Assembly: GCA_036245525.1 (NCBI GenBank)
Contig: BTPG01000003.1
Span: forward strand, 187,279,033-187,343,032
Direction of reading: 5' to 3'
Length of the DNA: 64,000 bases
DNA from: Semisulcospira habei
Taxonomy: Eukaryota; Mollusca; Gastropoda; Semisulcospiridae
Shown: one piece after another, positions 21,036 to 32,142 of the stretch
Position numbering within the stretch: position 1 is the stretch's first letter
Layout: each line of letters starts with the position of its first letter
The notes under the pieces: generated by a model
The model's database searches: none
Told to the model about the DNA's origin: nothing
The model's input: the letters and a program-made list of their open reading frames with translations, nothing else
Position numbers and translations under genes: made by a program

Positions 21036-22751
21036 TGTCACGACACGCCTGACGGAGTCAGGGCGCCGTGGACAATATGAGTGCTGACACTCGAGAAAAC
21101 CCACCCACTCTAAATAAATCACACAACGCCAGTGATAAACAATAACAAATCTTTTATTACCCACTCTTACTCTAACCCCCACCCCAACCCACTAACGCCC
21201 CACACACTCACACATACCCACGCATGCACTCATAACGTATTAACACTTAAAAAAGATTAACATATAAAAAATGACTAACAAGTGAAAATGACTAACAGGT
21301 GAAAATGACTAACAGACGAAAATCGGCAATGGCTATACAAGTGAAAATGGCCAACGGCTATACAAGGCGGGTAACTTTGTCTCTGTACAGTGTCCTCTGT
21401 CCCACACTAGACAGGGTGGCTCGTAACGTCAGAGTACTACCCCTACACCGCAGAGCACCGTAGCCGCGCTTGCCCACGCACGCCTGTGACCGACGCGCAG
21501 AACGTAGAATCAGCCTGCTGTAGCCAACGTACTTGTCCAACAGGACCGGCTAGCGAAGGCGTTCCGACTCCAGATGATGCGTCACCGTTGGTCGTGGATG
21601 ATGAGATCGAAGAACGACGAAATCTTCGAAGCCAGTCTTCGAAGCCAGTGCACTGGAAAAGGGCGCATTGTCAGTCAAAGTGCCAACACAGTTAATTCTG
21701 GCCTATTTGACACGCACCTACTCACAAACCACGTGAGTTGTGTCTCGTCTCACCCTAATACCCGCCTTGGCCGTATTCAATATACAATCATGGATATGAA
21801 AGCTTCCTATGTACATTCAACATTCACCAGGTCTGCACCACTCCATTATACTAACATTAAGCTAGCACAACCACTTTTGTATAATAACATTGCCACTGCT
21901 AAAACCAACATTATCAAAATATCCACATGTACATACAACGATGTGAAATAATCACCAGCAACCACCCAACGTGACAATCTTATTACATTGCATCTAGGAC
22001 TTAATACAGATATATTTGAAAGGATACCCACTTTAATTCATTTTACAACATGGCCCTTTAAATATACTCACTCGGCGACAGCCGAACATAAACAACTAAA
22101 TCCGACACCCACCACATTACAACCCAACCTAAAAAACATGATTAAAGACTCGATTAAAACATCACTAAAAAACTAGACGAACATACCCTTCCGAACCTAT
22201 GTACACATTCACACACCCGAGAGCACAGCAGCTAACTGAGAAAAATGGCATGAATAAATACCTGTCACTGGTGAGTCCTCCGGCAGGACGAGACAAACAA
22301 GACGAAGACGAACCGGAGGGGTCTTCTGTTGAGTAGCAGCCGTGGTCGCTATAGTCTCTCGGACACCCACACCCAGGAACACTGGCCGTGGTCTTGCAGG
22401 GAGGGTAAAACAACCCTCACACAGCTTGTCAAGGGCTCCAAACGAGGCCGCACCCTGACCCAGACTCTCACTTCGCTAGCTAACTCCGCTGACTGACTGT
22501 AATATCCCTCTGCTACCTTGCAGTTTAACTTTACTCTGAACACTGTTCGATTAAAGCTACCCGGCGAAAGCGTGCAACCGCTGTACACGCTCACTGTTAC
22601 GCTTGCTGCACGGGCTTTACGATTACGCTCACACTACATTTATTAACTTCCCTAAACTAAGGCTATTTACAGAAGTCGGCGACCTACATTTATTAACAAG
22701 AAAACGACTTGGCGAAAAAATGAAACAACATGTCACATCCGTTACGTGACA
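21036..22751 (-). repeat. LTR (3' LTR in element orientation)
   Basis: 1716 bp, TG...CA ends. Differences from the other LTR that I could see: near 21431, 21744, 21942, 21946, 22550 and 22583. No open frame within it seems meaningful; the short frames are duplicated in both LTRs because the sequence is. Confidence 0.95.
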
Positions 22752-22763
22752 TACCCCCCTCCC
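22752..22763 (-). other. Polypurine tract
   Basis: On the minus strand GGGAGGGGGGTA abuts the 3' LTR. This is the expected primer for second-strand DNA synthesis. Confidence 0.8.
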
Positions 22764-22827
22764 AGATCAAACACCCGGGTTTGATTACTATATGACTGTC
22801 CCATTACTGCTTCCACATTTACGGTTT

Positions 22828-23560
22828 CTACCACCCTGTTCTACTCAAAAAGTCAGCAGGAACATTTACTTTACCGGCTATGCTTTCCACTCTAATGGAA
22901 AATGGTTGCAACTGCAAAGCCCACCTCATCAGTCGACTGTTTGTGGATTTAGCTTGTTGCAAGTACTGCAATGGTCTATGGTCTGTCTGTACGACGAATG
23001 TCCTACCATACAGATACTGACGGAATTTTTGAATTCCCCACACGATTGCAAGACACTCCTTTTCGATGGTGGAGTAGTTACGTTCTGCTTTGGATAGTTT
23101 CTTGCTCGCGCATGCAACAGGCTGTAAACCGCTACCATGGTCCTGACATAATACGGCTCCTACACCCCCTTCGGACGCATCTGTCTGCAACACGAAGAGA
23201 CGATCGAAGTCTGGCAATGAGCACACAGGACCTGAACACAGTCGCGCCTTCAGCGTCTCAAATGCTGTCTCACATGCATCGTTCCAACCGATTTGTCCAG
23301 TTTTCCCTCCCTTGGTCAGGTCGGTTAGTGGGGCTGCTATGGCCGCAAAGTTAGGAACGAACCGGCGGTAATAATTTGCCAACCCAAGAAACGATCTGAC
23401 TTGTTTCTTTGTTTGTGGTCGCGGCGCGTCTTTTATCCGCTGCATCTTGTCTCCCTCTGGTTTTATCTGACCGTTACCCACTGTATGCCCCAGATATTCC
23501 AATTGCTTGAACCCCAAGTAACACTTTGTAGGTCTAGCCGCCAACTGGACCTCTCTTAAC
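22828..23560 (-). CDS. LTR element: RT connection and RNase H
   Basis: The frame continues the RT after a one-base shift. It shows KCYLGFKQLEYLGHTV (RT end, usual in gypsy elements), RSFLGLANYYRRFVPNFA, then RNase H: FVLQTDASEGGVGAVL (Asp), YSTIEKECLAIVWGI (Glu), FVVQTDHRPLQYL (Asp) and GKVNVPADFLSR (last Asp). RNase H removes the RNA template during cDNA synthesis. It is the last domain; only about 60 bases separate its stop from the polypurine tract, so there is no env-like frame. Confidence 0.88.
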
Positions 23561-26500
23561 CTACAAAAGAGCTGGGCAATACACTAAGTGACGTTCTTTA
23601 GTGGAGGAAGCAATCATGACATCGTCCATGAAATTGCTAACTTCTGTCAATCGCAAAGGTTCTAGTAACCTCCTCATCATTCGAGAAAAGATTGCCCCTG
23701 CCGTCTTTAACCCGAAAGGCATTACCTTCCACTGAAATTGCCCTGCCGGTGTGGTGAAGGCAGTTTTCGGTTTGTCGCTCTCTAACATGGGTACCTGCCA
23801 GTAGCCTTTAGCTAGGTCTAACTTACTTAAGTACTTAGCCTTGGACAGTAAGGAAAATAGGTACTCCAAGTCAGGCATTGGTTCAGCATCGAACACGACC
23901 TTTTGATTCAGTTTCCTAAAATCCACACAAAACCTAACAGTGCCATCTTTCTTCTTCACCAATACGATCGGTGAGCTGTATGGGGAATTGGCTCTCTCGA
24001 TTACTCCCATCTCTAGCATAGCATTCACTTCGGCTTTGACTACCTCTAGCTGAGAATGAGGTAGAGGATATTGCTTCGTTCTCACCGGCACTTCATCAGT
24101 CAAATGGATTTCACACGAGTCTAGTGTCGTCCTCAACGGATAATCTGTCAAAATATCCTTAAACTGGACAGTCAGAGCTTCTATACTAGAATGGATCTCT
24201 GGACAGTTAGGATCAAGATGGATGTCAGAGGGTCCTTCAGACGCTACTAAAGGAATGGTAGGTACTTCCTTTACCACCACGAATGCCTCTCCCCCCTCAT
24301 CTTCGTCCTCATCTATCACTACTGTAGCTACTGACACTCGTTCTTGGAACTTTTTCAACAGATTTGCATGGTACAGCTTATTTTTACTGCCCACCCGTAC
24401 CCTGTAGTCACACTCTCCGACTCTCTCTAGAACTTCGAATGGTCCCTGCCAAGCCATCTCCAGTTTGTTGTGTTTAACTGGAAGTAACAACAAAACCTTG
24501 TCTCCTGCATTAAAACTGCGTGGTTTGGCTCTGCGGTCAAAGTGCTGTTTCTGCTTTTTCGAAGCTAGCTCCAAATTCTGTTGCGCTAACCTGCACGTCT
24601 CTTCAATGCGATTCCGTAAATCTACCACGTACTGGCTTGCATCTCTCACCTCTTCTCCCATCTGCTCTTTCGTCCACAGATCCCGTAGAACTGACATGGG
24701 CCCCCTTACAGTCTTGCCGTACAATAACTCGAACGGCGCGAACCCCGTCGATTCCTGAGGAACCTCCCTGTACGCAAACAGCAATGAGGGGATGTATCTG
24801 TCCCAACATCGAGGTTGCTCGCTAGCTAACTTCTTCAACATGGACACCAAGGTACCGTTGAAACGTTCTACTAGGCCATTTGCCTGCGGATGGTAAGGAG
24901 TAGTACACTTGCCTTGGATGCACAGCAAACGGTTGACTTCAGACATCACTTGTGAAGTGAACTGGGACCCTTGGTCGGTGAGTACCTCCCTCGGAATCCC
25001 CACCCTAGACCAGATTTCTAACAATGCCTCAGCGACCCTTTCTGCTTCGATCCCCTTTAAAGGTACTGCCTCGGGGTATCGAGTGGCGTAATCGACGGTC
25101 ACGAGAATGAATCGGTTTCCTCTGTCGGAAGCTGGAGCAATAGGCCCCACAATGTCTACCGCTACTCTCTGAAATGGTTCTTCTACTAGCGGAAGCTGTT
25201 GCATAGGAACCCGCGGTACTCTCCCTCTTGGTACCACTTTCTGACATTGTTCGCATGACTCACAGTACCTGCGAACTTGAGCACACAGCCCCGGCCAATA
25301 GAAAGTACCCCAAATGCGTTCCCGGGTTCTCTTGCCTCCCAAATGCCCTCCCATCGGTGGGTCATGCGCTAAACGCATTACAGTCTCCCTCAAAGGCTTC
25401 GGGACGACTAACTGGGATATTTGGCTGCCTCCTTTGCTATAGACCCGATACAGAATTCCCTTCCTCCTGCAAAATTCTATCAGACTCTTCCCTGACGGAA
25501 TTGCTCGGCCCTCTTCGGCCAACTTCCTAGCGCGAGCTAGAGTTTCGTCCTGGTTCTGCCACTCTATCAGTTGGGCAGGAGTCACAATGAGATCGGCCTG
25601 CTTAACGACTTTAAGCGCGCTCTCTCCCTCCTTTTCCCTCTGAACCTGAGCTCGAGTTTGGACCGCTGCTGCCATAGCACACTCACTGGCATCGATGGAT
25701 ACGGGACTACGTTTCCCATCTGAAAAAGTCACCCAGTTTCCTAGGATTACGTCCGGTCCCATGCGCTCCATTACGATAAGTTCGATCGTCCCTCGCACGA
25801 ATGGGGAATCGATTTCAACCCATGCAGTCGGATACTTATCGGACATAGTATGGTCGACGGGATTGACGTCGATGAACCGACCTGTTAAATCCCTGGGTTC
25901 TATCCACTTGGCGGCGATCGCACTCATATCCGCGCCGGTATCACGCATGATACGAACTTCCTTTCCCTTGGCTAATCCCTTACTCCACGGGTCGTAGGGC
26001 CGGATCGACCGCATCCCTACGGTCACAGGCTCTGTCATTACGGCTACTATCTCAGGGGCGATGGTGACTTGGTTAACTGACGCCTTGCTCTGACAGTTCC
26101 TTGCTAAGTGCCCTGGTTTGTTACACTTAAAACACAGCCGTTCACCAGTCCCCCTGCCTGAACTAGCTGGTTCTGCCCTATGTTCTGCTTTGGCCTCAGG
26201 GGGTTTATTCGACCCTTTGTCCCTCTTGAACGGCGGACGAATCGGCCCCCCACCCAATGGACGCGAGACTGCCCGTTTGGTGTCGAGATGGAGCTGTGCT
26301 AGCTCCGCGGCCTCTTCACCATTCCTAGGACGTTTTTCCCTAACGAACATTTCAAGGTCTGCATTCATAATAGCATAAAGTTGCTCAGACAGAAACACGT
26401 CTAGCACTTGTTCTACGTCCTCTATGTTCTTATGGGCTAAAGTGAACCAACGCTTGACTGAGGTCTTCAACCTAACGAACAACTGGGGAAACGTTTCGAG

Positions 26501-27487
26501 ACTCTCCTTTTTGGCTTCGCGAAACTGGCGTCTGTAATATTCAGCGTCACGCCTGAATCTTCTCAGTAAGGTCTCCCTCACCACCTCAAAATCTTTCCCT
26601 TGCTCTACGGTCAGCCTAAGGTATGCGTCACGGGCCTCCCCCTGCAATAGAGGTGCTAACCTGATCCCCCATACCTCTTTCGGCCACCCCTGGGTTTCGG
26701 CTACTCTCTCAAAGAGCTGAAGGTAAGATTCCACATCTTCCTTATCCTCTAACGGACGCATCTTGAGCGAGTAATGCTGACTAGACTCCGTAACTGACTT
26801 CTTTTCCGATGCTGCTAACTGTAATCTAAGCCGCGTTTCGGCCGCGACGAGCTCTTCTTTCCGTGCTTGTTCCGCGGCAGCTAGCTTACGTTCGGTTAAT
26901 GCTAAGTCGTCCCGCCTAGCCCGCTCAGCCGCCTCACGGTCCATCTGGAACCGCCTCTCTAACGCCCTACGCTCTAGGTCACGTTCCTGTTTTTCTTCCT
27001 CTCTCCTAACTTCGGACAGGATGAACTGGGTTAGAGCTCCCCCACTAAGTCCTAGGCCCTCTCCTATCACTTTATACTGCTCATATGGGTTTACTATCAC
27101 CCCTAACCCCTCTTTACTTTCCTGATCCCTACTGGGTGTCAGTCCTGCTGCAGTGAGAGTACGGGTACTCACCACCGTTTCCTTCCGAGAGGGAGTGGCC
27201 AAAGTGGCTCCTCTCTCTCCTGGACCCTCATCCCCTGCACCACCACCCTCGGACTCAGGGTCGTGCCCCGACGTGGCACGGGTGGCCCTGGTATCCTGTT
27301 TAGGGGGCATCCTGATGTGGGTGTCCCGGAGGCAGCGACGACAACTGCTCCCCAGCAGGACCCCTGACAAAGAAAAAACAAAACAAATAAATACACAGAA
27401 TACAAACAACGAATAAGGACTAGACAGTGACAAGAGCCGAAGGGTCCTCACCACTCGGTACCTGAGTAATGAGAGGCAACCACTCAT
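23561..27487 (-). CDS. LTR element Gag-protease-integrase-RT polyprotein
   Basis: A single frame of up to 1308 codons. The likely start is MPPKQDTRATR at 27310 (residue 60 of the longest frame); the preceding residues are hydrophobic and may be untranslated. Gag contains a charged coiled-coil-like region (about residues 160-230) and a CCHC zinc knuckle CFKCNKPGHLARNC (451-464). Protease: MRDTGADMSAIA with DTGA at 516-519. Integrase: HHCC zinc part (about 706-750), then catalytic Asp 778, Asp 838 and Glu 874 with exactly 35 residues between the last two, followed by a GPF-type C-terminal block (WQGPFEVLERVG). RT follows: SPIVLVKKKDGTVRFCVDFR, KLDLAKGYWQVPM and FMDD at 1286-1289. It ends shortly after through a frameshift near 23580. 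Integrase upstream of RT is the notable feature. Confidence 0.9.
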   Translation of the reverse strand: MSGCLSLLRYRVVRTLRLLSLSSPYSLFVFCVFICFVFSLSGVLLGSSCRRCLRDTHIRMPPKQDTRATRATSGHDPESEGGGAGDEGPGERGATLATPSRKETVVSTRTLTAAGLTPSRDQESKEGLGVIVNPYEQYKVIGEGLGLSGGALTQFILSEVRREEEKQERDLERRALERRFQMDREAAERARRDDLALTERKLAAAEQARKEELVAAETRLRLQLAASEKKSVTESSQHYSLKMRPLEDKEDVESYLQLFERVAETQGWPKEVWGIRLAPLLQGEARDAYLRLTVEQGKDFEVVRETLLRRFRRDAEYYRRQFREAKKESLETFPQLFVRLKTSVKRWFTLAHKNIEDVEQVLDVFLSEQLYAIMNADLEMFVREKRPRNGEEAAELAQLHLDTKRAVSRPLGGGPIRPPFKRDKGSNKPPEAKAEHRAEPASSGRGTGERLCFKCNKPGHLARNCQSKASVNQVTIAPEIVAVMTEPVTVGMRSIRPYDPWSKGLAKGKEVRIMRDTGADMSAIAAKWIEPRDLTGRFIDVNPVDHTMSDKYPTAWVEIDSPFVRGTIELIVMERMGPDVILGNWVTFSDGKRSPVSIDASECAMAAAVQTRAQVQREKEGESALKVVKQADLIVTPAQLIEWQNQDETLARARKLAEEGRAIPSGKSLIEFCRRKGILYRVYSKGGSQISQLVVPKPLRETVMRLAHDPPMGGHLGGKRTRERIWGTFYWPGLCAQVRRYCESCEQCQKVVPRGRVPRVPMQQLPLVEEPFQRVAVDIVGPIAPASDRGNRFILVTVDYATRYPEAVPLKGIEAERVAEALLEIWSRVGIPREVLTDQGSQFTSQVMSEVNRLLCIQGKCTTPYHPQANGLVERFNGTLVSMLKKLASEQPRCWDRYIPSLLFAYREVPQESTGFAPFELLYGKTVRGPMSVLRDLWTKEQMGEEVRDASQYVVDLRNRIEETCRLAQQNLELASKKQKQHFDRRAKPRSFNAGDKVLLLLPVKHNKLEMAWQGPFEVLERVGECDYRVRVGSKNKLYHANLLKKFQERVSVATVVIDEDEDEGGEAFVVVKEVPTIPLVASEGPSDIHLDPNCPEIHSSIEALTVQFKDILTDYPLRTTLDSCEIHLTDEVPVRTKQYPLPHSQLEVVKAEVNAMLEMGVIERANSPYSSPIVLVKKKDGTVRFCVDFRKLNQKVVFDAEPMPDLEYLFSLLSKAKYLSKLDLAKGYWQVPMLESDKPKTAFTTPAGQFQWKVMPFGLKTAGAIFSRMMRRLLEPLRLTEVSNFMDDVMIASSTKERHLVYCPALL

Positions 27488-27655
27488 GCCACCCCCCGTT
27501 TATGCGCACTGCACTCTCTGGCCGTGGCCCCTGGCGCAATACGCTCCCACTCCCGTCAACCGCCCGCTAAATCTTACTCAACACGAACAAACGAACATCA
27601 CTGGCGCACAAAAATACCCTAATCTACCTAATCTGTTACCTCCCCCTAATCATTG

Positions 27656-27672
27656 TCCCACCGCTGCCACCA
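27656..27672 (-). other. Primer binding site, tRNA-Leu type
   Basis: Minus strand TGGTGGCAGCGGTGGGA, four bases inside the 5' LTR. It is complementary to a tRNA 3' end TCCCACCGCTGCCA plus CCA, which is how animal tRNA-Leu (AAG) ends as I recall it. Confidence 0.8.
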
Positions 27673-27676
27673 AATA

Positions 27677-29392
27677 TGTCACGACACGCCTGACGGAGTC
27701 AGGGCGCCGTGGACAATATGAGTGCTGACACTCGAGAAAACCCACCCACTCTAAATAAATCACACAACGCCAGTGATAAACAATAACAAATCTTTTATTA
27801 CCCACTCTTACTCTAACCCCCACCCCAACCCACTAACGCCCCACACACTCACACATACCCACGCATGCACTCATAACGTATTAACACTTAAAAAAGATTA
27901 ACATATAAAAAATGACTAACAAGTGAAAATGACTAACAGGTGAAAATGACTAACAGACGAAAATCGGCAATGGCTATACAAGTGAAAATGGCCAACGGCT
28001 ATACAAGGCGGGTAACTTTGTCTCTGTACAGTGTCCTCTGTCCCACACTAGACAGGGTGGCTCGTAACGTCAGAGTACTACCCCTACACCACAGAGCACC
28101 GTAGCCGCGCTTGCCCACGCACGCCTGTGACCGACGCGCAGAACGTAGAATCAGCCTGCTGTAGCCAACGTACTTGTCCAACAGGACCGGCTAGCGAAGG
28201 CGTTCCGACTCCAGATGATGCGTCACCGTTGGTCGTGGATGATGAGATCGAAGAACGACGAAATCTTCGAAGCCAGTCTTCGAAGCCAGTGCACTGGAAA
28301 AGGGCGCATTGTCAGTCAAAGTGCCAACACAGTTAATTCTGGCCTATTTGACACGCACCTACTCACAAACCACGTGAGTTGTGTTTCGTCTCACCCTAAT
28401 ACCCGCCTTGGCCGTATTCAATATACAATCATGGATATGAAAGCTTCCTATGTACATTCAACATTCACCAGGTCTGCACCACTCCATTATACTAACATTA
28501 AGCTAGCACAACCACTTTTGTATAATAACATTGCCACTGCTAAAACCAACATTATCAAAATATCCACATGTACATACAACGATATGATATAATCACCAGC
28601 AACCACCCAACGTGACAATCTTATTACATTGCATCTAGGACTTAATACAGATATATTTGAAAGGATACCCACTTTAATTCATTTTACAACATGGCCCTTT
28701 AAATATACTCACTCGGCGACAGCCGAACATAAACAACTAAATCCGACACCCACCACATTACAACCCAACCTAAAAAACATGATTAAAGACTCGATTAAAA
28801 CATCACTAAAAAACTAGACGAACATACCCTTCCGAACCTATGTACACATTCACACACCCGAGAGCACAGCAGCTAACTGAGAAAAATGGCATGAATAAAT
28901 ACCTGTCACTGGTGAGTCCTCCGGCAGGACGAGACAAACAAGACGAAGACGAACCGGAGGGGTCTTCTGTTGAGTAGCAGCCGTGGTCGCTATAGTCTCT
29001 CGGACACCCACACCCAGGAACACTGGCCGTGGTCTTGCAGGGAGGGTAAAACAACCCTCACACAGCTTGTCAAGGGCTCCAAACGAGGCCGCACCCTGAC
29101 CCAGACTCTCACTTCGCTAGCTAACTCCGCTGACTGACTGTAATATCCCTCTGCTACCTTGCAGTTTAACTTTACTCTGAACACTGTTCGGTTAAAGCTA
29201 CCCGGCGAAAGCGTGCAACCGCTATACACGCTCACTGTTACGCTTGCTGCACGGGCTTTACGATTACGCTCACACTACATTTATTAACTTCCCTAAACTA
29301 AGGCTATTTACAGAAGTCGGCGACCTACATTTATTAACAAGAAAACGACTTGGCGAAAAAATGAAACAACATGTCACATCCGTTACGTGACA
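27677..29392 (-). repeat. LTR (5' LTR in element orientation)
   Basis: 1716 bp, offset exactly 6641 from the other LTR along its full length, which means no indels between them. Promoter and polyadenylation signals should lie here, but I cannot place them confidently. Confidence 0.95.
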
Positions 29393-29403
29393 CTACCAAT
29401 AAC

Positions 29404-29880
29404 GTATTTGTTTTCATTCCTCCACTATTTTCGTAAAAGAAATCAAGAAGAAATCTTCGGCATCGGACCTGGATCACGCCAGACATGACTGACGTCAAAG
29501 GAATATATATTTATACATAATATACATAATATACGTATAGCGTAATTCAAAATCTTTCATGACGTTGCTGTCTCCAGTAGTGTCCTTTTTGTTTCGAACA
29601 ACACTAAGTAACTTTTTACTTTAGAACGTTTTAGTGATCATTTATAAAACAAAACTGGCGTCCAAGATGCGGCGTCACAAAGAGGGATACAAGAAGTCCG
29701 CCATTTGTCGCTACAATGTTTTTTGTATCACGGTCACATATGGTACGGTTTGCGCTAAAGTGACTGGTCGTGTGACGTAGTGATGAAAACAAAACCTTTT
29801 ATAGAGCGTTTGGGTTAGTATACTGACATGTGCTCTGTGTAAACCCAATCAGCCGCCTGACAAACTACAGCATAATATGG
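29404..29880. other. No recognisable feature
   Basis: Mixed-composition sequence after the split hairpin. I see no open frame, repeat match or hairpin of note. Confidence 0.5.
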
Positions 29881-29883
29881 ATC

Positions 29884-30312
29884 GGTTAATGCCAGTTCAA
29901 GGGTGGTGTCAAAATAGCATCACGTCATTAGGCGCCAAACTGTGCCGGCATTAGCCTTGAACCGTCATGGTCCATTTGCCTCCTGAATTGTGCACACTTC
30001 AAGGGTGATGCAAGAATAGCTTGGCGCCCATAGGCACCAAGCTATTCTGGCATCACCCTTGAACTATCATAGTGGATCTATCTCTAGCTGTACACTAGTC
30101 CACAGATGACACGTTCCAAACTCGGGAGTAGATATCGATGTTAGAGTTCAGCTTTAACCCATTCAACCTCTAGGAGATTTTTTTTTTTTTTACAATTTTT
30201 AGAGGTGTCACCTAACAGCTATGTGCCAGTTACATGAGGTGAATTGACCATGATAATTCAAGGGTAGTGCCAGATTAGCGTGGCGCCTGTAGTGGCATTG
30301 GGACTAGATGGG
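29884..30312 (+). mobile_element. Three adjacent family C hairpin copies
   Basis: Copies or part-copies at about 29893-29970, 29998-30076 and 30253-30300. The middle one is complete (CTTCAAGGGTGATGCAAGAA and partner); the outer two are degraded or one-armed. Confidence 0.55.
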
Positions 30313-30359
30313 TTGATTTTTTAAGTTGTATTAGAAACGATACTAAGCGTTTAAGGCTT

Positions 30360-30515
30360 AACGTCTTTTATCGTATTTTGTCCACCACGAAGCTGATTTT
30401 AAAACGGGGCGCACCGAAAAAAAGGTCTGAACAAATTTTGACCCTAGATGAGTTCGAACTCGTGGCCTTTGAGACGCCAAGACGGAGTCGACGCTCTATC
30501 ACCTGAGCTACCCAG
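30360..30515 (-). mobile_element. tRNA-derived SINE
   Basis: Minus strand GGGTAGCTCAGGTGATAGAG resembles a pol III A box, and GAGTTCGAACTC a B box 40-50 bases later. The body after the B box (AAATTTGTTCAG, GTGGTGGACAAAATACG) recurs at 55415-55500, so it is a SINE and not a tRNA gene. The head does not fold into a full cloverleaf with paired acceptor ends. Confidence 0.65.
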
Positions 30516-30790
30516 CTTTCCCGTATTTGTAATAGACCCCTGGCAGACAAATTATATGCAATGATAATCGTGTTACACATCTACTGCTACAGCCGAGTAT
30601 GCAATTATTCCCGTCCTAGTAATTAAAGGTAGAAACAGGAGGGTTTGAGTCATGTAATATTATAGCTGTCATAATATGTACCTCGCCCCACATAAACACA
30701 TCAGTGCACATCTTTTTCGGGTCGAACACTCTCTCCATTAACACATTCGAGACGAGTGAGTCATGACACTGCAGCGGGAGATGGATCAAT

Positions 30791-31147
30791 CAGGGGCGGA
30801 CCTGTTTCTTCCTGAGTGGTTGGGGCGGTGGAGGGGGGAAGGCGGTTCAACGTTTGGTTTGGGCCTATACCCTGACACAAAAAGGCCTCCCGACGCCAGA
30901 CCTTGCTTTCCAGCGGCCGAAAAAAACAAACAACTAACAGCGGGTGTGTGAGTGGGGGGGTGGCTAGACGCACAGAGCCGCGTGTACACCTTCTCACCAC
31001 CCGCCGAAATATCGAAAAGCGGGAGGGGCCGAAAGGAGAGGGGGGGGGGGTGATGGGAAGTGGGTGTAATGTCCATACAAGGGACTTTGATGTAGCATTT
31101 TAATGCAATTTTGACCCCTAGGATCCCCCCTCCCCATGATCCGCCGC
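30791..31147 (+). mobile_element. hAT-like MITE
   Basis: Starts CAGGGGCGGACC and ends near CATGATCCGCCGC. A related copy at 59595-59928 starts CAGGGGCGGATC and ends GATCCGCCCCTAG; the interiors share GGTT..CCTGA.ACAAAAGGCCTCC-like blocks. CAGGGGCGGAT termini are frequent in hAT-type elements. I could not find a convincing 8-bp target duplication. Confidence 0.5.
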
Positions 31148-31329
31148 TATCAATGATAATGTGATAAAGGTAGTACGATGTTAGTTACATATTTTTTCGT
31201 AGTAGCTTGGTGGCTGGGATTGGAAGGCGTCCAGCTAATGTGGCACTACCCTTGAGCGCTCCGTGTCTCATAAGCAGTCTTCCTCGACCCGATCCCAAAG
31301 TTGTGACATGCGTAATTGTTTGTGTCGTT

Positions 31330-31402
31330 CTAGACTTGCCGCATACGTCACGTCAAGTCACCTACCCGGATGCTGCGGCTCATCTCGAATGCCTTAATTA
31401 GA
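31330..31402 (+). mobile_element. Degenerate family B hairpin
   Basis: TTGCCGCATACGTCACGTC and CGGATGCTGCGGCTCATCTCGAATGCCTTAA retain family B blocks, without a full stem. Confidence 0.35.
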
Positions 31403-31916
31403 GTTGTACCTGTGTCTATTTTGACCGTTACCTCTGATGTCCCGTTTGATGTAGTTTACAGACGTACACAGGGGAGAGAGTCAACTTCCAAAACGTGACA
31501 GCAATGATCAATTATTTCTGCCACCGAATACAATTTTTTGGAGGTTTTATGCTCGGCAGATGAAGAAAAATATCCGTTATGGACAATTCTATTCTTTTGT
31601 TTTCTTTTGTTTACTTTTCTTTTATTTATTTATTTATTTATTTATTTTATTTTGAACTTCTTGACACGTCATTTTCTGCCGTGGTGCCATAAGGAAGGAG
31701 TAGAGGAATCATCGCGACAAAAAGCTCTACCCACAGACAAAGGGTTAACTTCTGCCGGCACTACAGTGTTGACGGAAATTTTTCAAGCGTGGCCGGGCAT
31801 AATAATTATCGGTCCCCTTAGGGGTGGAAATTGGAGAGTAAAGTGCTAGCAACGACAAGAACTAAAGAGGGTCTTAACTGGTCAGTGATTACGCATGGTA
31901 CGTACACTGCATCTTT

Positions 31917-32100
31917 TAACCCTTTTAGTCCCGGAACCCTACAGCAGGAGATGGCTTGACCATGATAATTCAAGGGGCCAAGCTAATCTGGCACTTCCCT
32001 TGAATTATCATGGTCAAGCCATCTCCTGCAACTGGTACATAGTCGTTAGGCAACACCTCCAAAATTTGAGAAATGGGACCTTAGGGCTAAAAGCGTTAAT
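31917..32100 (+). mobile_element. Hairpin MITE family C, TTAA at both ends
   Basis: TTAACCCTTTTAGTCCCGG at the left, AGGGCTAAAAGCGTTAA at the right, with a shortened hairpin (GATAATTCAAGGGGCC) between. Confidence 0.65.
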
Positions 32101-32142
32101 AAGCAACGCTTATCTCATGTCTACTCGTTCAAAACTGTCGCT

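Larger units (their letters stand above)
21036..29392 (-). mobile_element. Ty3/gypsy-like LTR retrotransposon with integrase before RT (Gmr1-type order)
   Basis: An 8357-bp element: left LTR 21036-22751, right LTR 27677-29392, both starting TGTCACGACA and ending TTACGTGACA, with target duplication CTACC at 21031-21035 and 29393-29397. Read on the minus strand the order is LTR, primer site, gag, protease, integrase, RT, RNase H, polypurine tract, LTR. Sequence motifs are Ty3/gypsy-like, but integrase comes before RT as in Ty1/copia. The LTRs have equal length and I found only about six differences by eye, so insertion is recent. One frameshift near 23580 separates RT from RNase H; otherwise the coding region is open. 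It lies antisense in the presumed first intron of the SLC6 gene. Confidence 0.93.

Noticed and set aside
21358..22594. Small frames in the LTRs, duplicated at 27999-29235
   Set aside because: They appear twice only because the LTRs are duplicates; no coding character or start context supports them.
24222..26378. Plus-strand frames opposite the polyprotein
   Set aside because: They are antisense shadows of the gag-pol frame.
30418..30492. A tRNA gene on the minus strand
   Set aside because: A and B box-like motifs are present, but the ends do not pair as an acceptor stem and the downstream body is repeated at 55410, so it is a SINE.
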